Assembly (NCBI GenBank): GCA_942493245.1
Contig: OW818685.1
Location: 4,650,001 to 4,714,000 of the forward strand
DNA length: 64,000 nucleotides
DNA from: DAOPYU01 sp942493245
GTDB lineage: Bacteria > Sumerlaeota > Sumerlaeia > UBA8349
Direction of reading: 5' to 3'
Part shown: in pieces, positions 58,319 to 64,000 of the stretch
How the letters are laid out: each line of letters begins with the position of its first letter
How positions within the stretch are numbered: position 1 is the first letter of the stretch
Notes under the pieces: model-generated
What the model saw: the letters and a program-made list of their open reading frames with translations, nothing else
What the model was told of the DNA's origin: nothing
Database searches by the model: none
Program-made: the position numbers and the translations under genes

Positions 58319-60763
58319 ATGAAAAGATCGCATCTTGCCAGGGCAAGACGTATCCGCGAGCAGGAGGGACGGACCGAACAGGCGTTGCGCCAAAGCGAAG
58401 AGCGGTTGCGTTTGCTCGGAGACAACCTGCCCGACAGCTACGTTTACCAGTACACGTACGAAACGGACGGCACACCTCGCTTTCTGTACTTGAGCGCGGG
58501 GGTGGAAAAACTGCACGGCTTGAAAACCCAGGATGTGTTGCAGGACGCCCGGGTACTGCACCGCCAGATTGCGCCGAAACAGTTGCCGGAGATGCAGGCG
58601 GCGGAGACGGTCAGCCTCAAGACGCTCACCGACTTTGAAATGGAATTGGAGATGCAACGCTCCGACGGGCAATGGATTTGGGTACAGGTGTGCTCCCGTC
58701 CCAGGCGGGAACCCGGTGGTCGGGTCGTGTGGGACGGCGTGGCCACGAACATCACCGCTCGTAAACAGGCCGAAGTGGCGAGGGTGGCGGCTGAACAGCG
58801 GCTTGCGGATATCATCGAGTTTCTGCCCGACGCCATGTTTGTAATTGATCGGGAAAAGCGGATCGTCGCCTGGAACCACGCGTGCGAAGTCATGACCGGC
58901 GTGCCGAAGGAAGCGATGCTGGGCCAGGGAGATTACGCCTATGCCGAACCGTTCTTCGGCGAGAGGCGTCCAATTTTGATAGATCTTTTGGACCTGCCCA
59001 CGCCGGAATTGGAGGCCTCCTATAAATACGTCCAGCGGAAGGGGGAGATCATTTATGCGGAGTCCTATATCCAACGCCTGAATAAGGGCAAGGGGGCGCA
59101 TCTTTGGGGCGTGGCATCGCCCTTGTTCGACCGGGAGGGGCGCCGGTGCGGCGCGATTGAGGTCATTCGGGACGTCACCGGGCACAAACAAATGGAGCAG
59201 GCGTTACGCGAAAGCGAAGTCAAGCACCGCACCCTGTTCGAGACCGCCAGCGACGCTATCCTGTTGATGAACAAGGACCGGTTTGTGGATTGCAATGCGC
59301 GGACGCTGACGATGTTTGGTTGCAGCCGGGAACAGATCGTCGGCGCGCCGCCTTACCAGTTCTCGCCGCCCATGCAACCGGACGGACGAAGTTCCAGGGA
59401 AGAAGCCCTCGAAAAAATCAATCTGACCCTGGCGGGAGAGCCGCAGTTTTTCGAGTGGGAACACTGCCGGGGGGACGGGACTCCTTTTGCCGCGGAGGTG
59501 AGTTTGAATCGGCTGGAGCTGGAGGGGGAGGTGTTACTCCAGGCGATTGTGCGCGATGTGACCGAACGGAAACGGGCGGAAAAGGCCCGGCTCGAAAGTG
59601 AACGAAAGTATAGCGAATTGGTGGAACATGCCAACAGCATTATTCTGCACTGGGCGTGCGACGGACGGATTCTCTTCCTGAACGAATTCGGCCAGCGCTT
59701 CTTTGGCTACACGGAGGCGGAAATCTTCGGGCGTCATGTGATCGGGACAATCGTTCCAGAAGCCGAGAACGGCGGCCGGGATCTGCACTCGCTGATGGCC
59801 GAAATCTGCTCGAACCCCAAGGCGTTTGAACAAAACGTCAATCAGAACATGCGCCGAAACGGCGAACGCGTCTGGATCGCCTGGACCAACAAGGTGGTGC
59901 TGGACTCACAGGGCCAGGTGGCCGAGATCCTGAGTATCGGTCTGGACATCACGGCGCGTAAGCAAATCGAAGAGGAACTGCGGGCCACCCAGGCCAGCCT
60001 GGAACAGCGTGTTATGGAACGCACGGCCGAACTGGCCGTGGCCCGGGACCGCGCCGAAGCGGCCGACCGAACGAAGTCCGCTTTCCTCGCCACCATGTCG
60101 CACGAGTTGCGCACGCCGCTCAACTCGATCATCGGTTTCACGGGTCTCCTCTTGCAGGGCCTGGCGGGGCCACTGAATGCGGAACAAGCCAAGCAGTTGC
60201 GTATGGTCAAAGAAAGCGGGCAACATCTGCTGGCCCTCATCAACGACGTGCTGGACATCTCCAAAATCGAGGCGGGCCAGATCGAAATAGCCAAGGCGCC
60301 GTTCGATCTGCCCGCTTCCATTCAGAAGGTTGTGGAAACGGTGAGGCCGCTGGCCGAGAAGAAACAGCTGCGGTTGATTGTACAGATTGCGCCGGACGTG
60401 ACTCGGATCGTCAGCGACCGCCGACGTGTCGAGCAAATCCTGCTGAACCTGCTGAGCAATGCGATCAAGTTCACGGAACAGGGCGAAATCGCGCTGACTG
60501 CGGAAACCGCGCCCGGCACACTCCGCATTTCTGTTGCGGATACCGGCTCCGGCATCAAGCAAGAGGATTTGGACAAGTTGTTCCAACCTTTCCGCCAGTT
60601 GGACGCCGGTCTGACGCGCGAGCATGAAGGAACCGGACTGGGGCTGGCCATCTGTAAGCGATTGGCCGAGAGGTTGGGCGGCGCGATGAGGGTCGAGAGC
60701 GAATGGGGCAAAGGGAGCACGTTCCAATTTACGCAGTCAATCCATCCGGAGGGGAAGTCATGA
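58319..60763 (+). CDS. Histidine kinase with four PAS domains (814 aa)
   Basis: AGGAG lies 7 bases before the ATG at 58319. Four PAS/PAC units end at NITARKQAE (~155), DVTGHKQMEQ (~290), DVTERKRAEK (~420) and DITARKQIEE (~548). A coiled linker (LEQRVMERTAELAVARDRAE) leads to a HisKA domain with H595 in FLATMSHELRTPLNSIIGF, then N-box LLNLLSNAIKF and G-boxes VADTGSGIKQEDLDKLFQPF, GTGLGLAICKRLAE. No receiver of its own. The receiver gene downstream overlaps its stop codon (ATGA) and is the obvious partner. Cytoplasmic. Confidence 0.95.
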   Translation: MKRSHLARARRIREQEGRTEQALRQSEERLRLLGDNLPDSYVYQYTYETDGTPRFLYLSAGVEKLHGLKTQDVLQDARVLHRQIAPKQLPEMQAAETVSLKTLTDFEMELEMQRSDGQWIWVQVCSRPRREPGGRVVWDGVATNITARKQAEVARVAAEQRLADIIEFLPDAMFVIDREKRIVAWNHACEVMTGVPKEAMLGQGDYAYAEPFFGERRPILIDLLDLPTPELEASYKYVQRKGEIIYAESYIQRLNKGKGAHLWGVASPLFDREGRRCGAIEVIRDVTGHKQMEQALRESEVKHRTLFETASDAILLMNKDRFVDCNARTLTMFGCSREQIVGAPPYQFSPPMQPDGRSSREEALEKINLTLAGEPQFFEWEHCRGDGTPFAAEVSLNRLELEGEVLLQAIVRDVTERKRAEKARLESERKYSELVEHANSIILHWACDGRILFLNEFGQRFFGYTEAEIFGRHVIGTIVPEAENGGRDLHSLMAEICSNPKAFEQNVNQNMRRNGERVWIAWTNKVVLDSQGQVAEILSIGLDITARKQIEEELRATQASLEQRVMERTAELAVARDRAEAADRTKSAFLATMSHELRTPLNSIIGFTGLLLQGLAGPLNAEQAKQLRMVKESGQHLLALINDVLDISKIEAGQIEIAKAPFDLPASIQKVVETVRPLAEKKQLRLIVQIAPDVTRIVSDRRRVEQILLNLLSNAIKFTEQGEIALTAETAPGTLRISVADTGSGIKQEDLDKLFQPFRQLDAGLTREHEGTGLGLAICKRLAERLGGAMRVESEWGKGSTFQFTQSIHPEGKS

Positions 60764-61134
60764 AACGCACCATCCTTCTCATCGAAGACAACGAGCAGAA
60801 TCTTTATCTCACCACCTTCTTGTTGGAACAGCATGGCTTTTCGGTGGTTCCCGCACGTAGCGGCCCGGAAGGGATCGCGCTAGCCGCTCAGATTCAGCCC
60901 GACTTGATCCTGCTCGATATTCAGTTGCCTCAGATGGACGGTTATGCCGTGGCGGGCGAGTTGCGGCTGAACTCGGATCTGAAGGCGGTACCCATCGTGG
61001 CGGTGACTTCATACGCGATGGTGGGCGATCGGGAGCGAACGCTGGCCGCCGGGTGCAACGACTACATTGAGAAACCCATCAACCCCGACACGTTTATGAG
61101 CCAAATCGCTAAACATTTCAACGATCGGTCTTAA
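60760..61134 (+). CDS. Single-domain response regulator (124 aa)
   Basis: Starts in the ATGA overlap with the kinase stop, with GGAGGGG upstream. Receiver: LIEDNEQNLYL (acidic pocket), D53 in LILLDIQLPQMDGY, PIVAVTSYAM, and Lys in YIEKPINPDTF. DivK-type single receiver without output domain. Probably a phosphotransfer intermediate between the upstream kinase and the hybrid kinases of this cluster. Confidence 0.95.
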   Translation: MKRTILLIEDNEQNLYLTTFLLEQHGFSVVPARSGPEGIALAAQIQPDLILLDIQLPQMDGYAVAGELRLNSDLKAVPIVAVTSYAMVGDRERTLAAGCNDYIEKPINPDTFMSQIAKHFNDRS

Positions 61135-61152
61135 GGAGGGGTAGTTGCAATC

Positions 61153-63222
61153 ATGAGTATTCTCGTCGTGGACGATAATGAAATGAATCTCTATCAACTT
61201 CAGGTGCTTCTGGGCGCAAACGGATACCCGGTCGCGACCGCCACCAATGGGGCCGAGGCGCTGGCCCAGGCGCGGCAGAATCCGCCGGACCTGGTGGTGA
61301 GCGACATCCTGATGCCGGTGATGGATGGATTCTCCCTCTGTCGCGAGTGGATACAGGATGAGCGCTTGCGGTCAATCCCGTTCGTTTTCTACACCGCGAC
61401 CTACACCGACGAGCGGGACCGGGAATTCGCGCTCAGCCTGGGGGCTGTGCGATTCCTCATCAAGCCGGAGGAACCGGAAATCATCCTTCAGACCGTCCAG
61501 GAGGTTCTGAGGCAAGTCCCAGAGTCCGTCTCTCCGGTGGTGGAAAAGACATCGTCTCCTCCGGAGGAGGCGTTTTATCTGAAACAATACAACGAAACGC
61601 TCATTCGAAAATTGGAACAGAAAATGTTCGAATTGGAGGAGACCAATCGCCGATTGGAACAGGACATCGCCGAGCGCCAGCGCGCGGATGCCGAGTTGCA
61701 GTTGATATTCAAGAACATGATCAACGCGTTTGTCATCTGGGAGTCGGTCTTCGATGAAAACGAAAAGTATGTCAGTTTTAGATTCGGAAAATTTAACGAC
61801 GCCTACGCCCGGATTACAAAATTGAAATACGAAGAAGAGGTGCAGGGGAAGGATGTGTTCGAGGTTTGGCCCGCCACGGAGCAAAGCTGGGTGGACGTGT
61901 ATGGCGAAGTGGCGGTCACCGGCATCCCGAAGACATTCGATATGTATCATGAGCCGACAAAAGGGTGGTATCACTGCAATGCATACCGCCCCACCGACTC
62001 GCCCATGCAGATTTGTGTCATTTTCCAGGACATAACCGAGCGGAAGCAGGCGGAGGAAGAAAGAGCAAGACTTCAAATCCAGCTGAACCAGGCGCAGAAA
62101 ATGGAATCGGTGGGCCGCCTGGCGGGTGGCGTGGCTCACGATTTCAACAACATGCTGGGGGTGATCCTGGGACACACGGAACTGGCGATGGGACAGGTGG
62201 ATCCGGCACAGCCGCTTTATGCCGATCTCGAGGCAATCCAAAAGGCGGCCGACCGTTCCGCGGACCTGACACGTCAACTGTTGGCCTTTGCCCGCAAACA
62301 GACCGCCACACCCGAGGTGCTCGACCTGAACGCGACCATTGAAGGTATGCTGAAAATGTTGCAGCGCCTGATTGGCGAAGATATGGATCTCAAGTGGTTG
62401 TCGGCGGCGAATCTATGGCCGACCCGAGTGGACCCTTCCCAGATTGATCAAATCCTGGCCAACCTGTGTCTCAATGCTCGCGATGCAGTTGCCGACGTTG
62501 GAAAAATCACCATCGAGACGGGAAACTGCACGTTCGACGCGGACTACTGCGCCGTTCATTTGGGTTTTAAACCGGGCGAGTATGTGCGGATTTCGGTCAG
62601 CGACAATGGCTGCGGCATGGACAAGGAAACGCAGGAGCATGTCTTCGAACCGTTTTTCACGACCAAGGAATTGGGAAGAGGCACGGGGTTGGGTCTGGCG
62701 ACGGTGTATGGAATTGTTCGGCAGAACGACGGTTTCATCAATATTTACAGCGAGCCGGGACAAGGTTCGACATTCTCGATCTACCTGCCCCGGTATGCCG
62801 GAACGGTCGGGCAAAGACCGGAAGCCCCCCCGGTGAAGCCCATCTCGCGTGGAAGCGAAACCATTCTGTTGGTCGAGGATGAACTGGCTATTCTGAACAT
62901 GACCAAAATGATGCTGGAACATCTCGGATACACCGTATTGACCGCTTCTTCTCCCGGTGAAGCGATCCGGCTGGCGCAGGAACAAGCGGATCGGATCCAC
63001 CTGGTCATGACCGATGTCGTGATGCCCGAGATGAACGGACGCGATCTGGCCAAACGGCTCCTGATGCATTCTCCCAACCTCAAGCGTCTTTTTATGTCGG
63101 GTTACACCGCCGATGTCATCGCCCACCACGGAGTGCTGGACGACGGGGTGCTGTTTATCCAGAAGCCGTTTACGTTGAAAGATCTGGGCGCGAAAATCCG
63201 CGAGGCGCTCGAGCGGAACTGA
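61153..63222 (+). CDS. Receiver-PAS-kinase-receiver hybrid protein (689 aa)
   Basis: GGAGGGG lies upstream of the ATG. The N-terminal receiver has D51 in DLVVSDILMPVMDGF. A coiled coil follows (LIRKLEQKMFELEETNRRLE), then one PAS (about 180-300, LIFKNMINAFVIWESVFDEN ... ICVIFQDITERKQ), a kinase core with H329 in GGVAHDFNNMLGVILGHTEL, G-boxes SDNGCGMDKETQEHVFEPFF and GTGLGLATVYGIVRQN, and a C-terminal receiver with D621 in LVMTDVVMPEMNGR. The core and terminal receiver are closely similar to the six-PAS kinase, indicating duplication. With two receivers it can both take and pass phosphate in the relay. Confidence 0.95.
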   Translation: MSILVVDDNEMNLYQLQVLLGANGYPVATATNGAEALAQARQNPPDLVVSDILMPVMDGFSLCREWIQDERLRSIPFVFYTATYTDERDREFALSLGAVRFLIKPEEPEIILQTVQEVLRQVPESVSPVVEKTSSPPEEAFYLKQYNETLIRKLEQKMFELEETNRRLEQDIAERQRADAELQLIFKNMINAFVIWESVFDENEKYVSFRFGKFNDAYARITKLKYEEEVQGKDVFEVWPATEQSWVDVYGEVAVTGIPKTFDMYHEPTKGWYHCNAYRPTDSPMQICVIFQDITERKQAEEERARLQIQLNQAQKMESVGRLAGGVAHDFNNMLGVILGHTELAMGQVDPAQPLYADLEAIQKAADRSADLTRQLLAFARKQTATPEVLDLNATIEGMLKMLQRLIGEDMDLKWLSAANLWPTRVDPSQIDQILANLCLNARDAVADVGKITIETGNCTFDADYCAVHLGFKPGEYVRISVSDNGCGMDKETQEHVFEPFFTTKELGRGTGLGLATVYGIVRQNDGFINIYSEPGQGSTFSIYLPRYAGTVGQRPEAPPVKPISRGSETILLVEDELAILNMTKMMLEHLGYTVLTASSPGEAIRLAQEQADRIHLVMTDVVMPEMNGRDLAKRLLMHSPNLKRLFMSGYTADVIAHHGVLDDGVLFIQKPFTLKDLGAKIREALERN

Positions 63223-63474
63223 ATAGACCCAGGACGGGTGCATTTTTCGAGAAAGGGGCCTCACTGGACAATGGCAACATCCCCGACGCCAGAGGAGGAC
63301 TCCAGTTTTTCGGCTCAGGGCGGAGTCGAGCGGACCGAGCCGATTGACAAGGGCGGCGCGTTCTGTTAAGGGTCAGGTACGGCTTCGGCTCCGTCCCCTG
63401 TGGCGGCACGAAGCGGGCGGAAAATTACGGCGATTGCTGACCTGGCGATTTTGCATAGAAAAGAGGAACGACTC
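63223..63474 (+). other. Spacer before galE (252 bp)
   Basis: No clear promoter or terminator. A 33-codon frame (63271-63369, MATSPTPEEDSSFSAQGGVE ... GGAFC) has a poorly spaced AAGGGG and no recognisable features. I treat it as chance. Confidence 0.35.
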
Positions 63475-64000
63475 ATGACAGTGATGGTATTGGGAGGCGC
63501 AGGATATATTGGCAGTGTGACAGTGGAACGGTTGGTCGAAACCGGACGCAAGGTCGTGGTGTACGACAACCTCTCGCGCGGGCACGCCGAAGCGGTCGAG
63601 GCGAATGTGCCGTTCATCCAGGGGGATATTGCCGACACGCAGTTGCTCGAGAAAACCATCCGGGAGCGCAAAATCAAGAGCGTCATGCACTTTTGCGCCC
63701 ACTCGCTCGTGGGGGAATCGGTCAAAGAACCCCTGATGTATTACCAGAACAACCTGCGCAACGGAATCGATCTCATCGAGACTCTGCGCCGGTGCGACGT
63801 GCAGCAGTTCATTTTCTCCTCCACGGCGGCGACTTTCGGCCAGCCCGAGACCGAGTTTATCACGGAAACCACGCCGCAGATACCGACTAATCCCTACGGG
63901 CACAGCAAACTGATGTTCGAAAGAATCCTTCAGGATTGTTCGGACGCCTATGGATTCCGTTCGGTGGCGTTGCGTTATTTCAACGCCTGCGGCGCCACGC
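63475..64000 (+). CDS. galE: UDP-glucose 4-epimerase, 5' part (175 codons visible)
   Basis: GAGG lies about 8 bases before the ATG. NAD-binding start MTVMVLGGAGYIGSVTVERL with GxxGxxG, VVYDNLSRGH, then FIQGDIADTQLLE, VMHFCAHSLVGESVKEPLMY, catalytic region FIFSSTAATFGQP and the active-site NPYGHSKLMFERIL (YxxxK), RYFNACGA. It interconverts UDP-glucose and UDP-galactose for surface polysaccharides. The 3' half is outside the window. Confidence 0.95.
   Translation, partial: MTVMVLGGAGYIGSVTVERLVETGRKVVVYDNLSRGHAEAVEANVPFIQGDIADTQLLEKTIRERKIKSVMHFCAHSLVGESVKEPLMYYQNNLRNGIDLIETLRRCDVQQFIFSSTAATFGQPETEFITETTPQIPTNPYGHSKLMFERILQDCSDAYGFRSVALRYFNACGAT

Overview
The window is a contiguous stretch of a GC-rich bacterial chromosome, probably from an environmental, uncultured-type Gram-negative organism. 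Lipobox lipoproteins, secreted beta-propeller and FAD proteins, GspG-like pseudopilins ending in a TNGT motif, a menaquinone-type UbiA and very repeat-rich spacers recall Sumerlaeota, Hydrogenedentota or the Planctomycetes/Lentisphaerae side of the tree. I cannot assign a phylum from sequence alone. No rRNA, tRNA or CRISPR array was seen.

Layout. 1-4.7 kb: the 5' part of a secreted thioredoxin-fold protein, then three leftward pseudopilin transcription units, each with its own promoter, structured leader and terminator. 4.7-16.2 kb: a B12/radical SAM protein, ribD with a DegT aminotransferase, a large secreted double FAD protein, a secreted esterase and a PQQ-propeller protein. 16.3-24.1 kb: accessory zone with an IS231-like IS4 element sitting inside a palindromic repeat, a fourth pseudopilin, stacked intergenic repeats, and an AT-rich two-gene module whose first gene is cleanly split by an IS3 element. 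A 40-bp direct repeat of the 3' end of the next gene lies on both sides of this module. 24.1-28.7 kb: a methyltransferase/D-Ala-D-Ala-ligase-like fusion and dnaX.

29.3-35.2 kb: an F-type ATP synthase operon (AtpZ-like, AtpI-like, atpB, atpE, atpF, atpH, atpA, atpG) that stops before atpD and atpC. 35.6-44.1 kb: a queuosine-precursor transporter, a DUF4304 protein, and a small hemicellulose or uronate set (GH43 lipoprotein, GH2 lipoprotein, uxaC) with a GT2 glycosyltransferase. 45-52.7 kb: UbiA-type prenyltransferase, FGE-like protein, dnaB, RNase J, a CheY-like regulator and trmL. 53.4-63.2 kb: an ErcA-type iron alcohol dehydrogenase coupled to three PAS histidine kinases and a receiver, i.e. 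a phosphorelay. The window ends inside galE.

The spacers carry several families of dispersed palindromic, MITE-like repeats. Two of them mark rearrangement points: one copy sits where the ATP synthase operon breaks off, and another is the landing site of the IS4 element. The strongest candidates for something undescribed are the AT-rich split two-gene module with its att-like flanks, and the tandem pilin cassettes with a conserved 5' hairpin leader and a pilin carrying three copies of the terminal motif.
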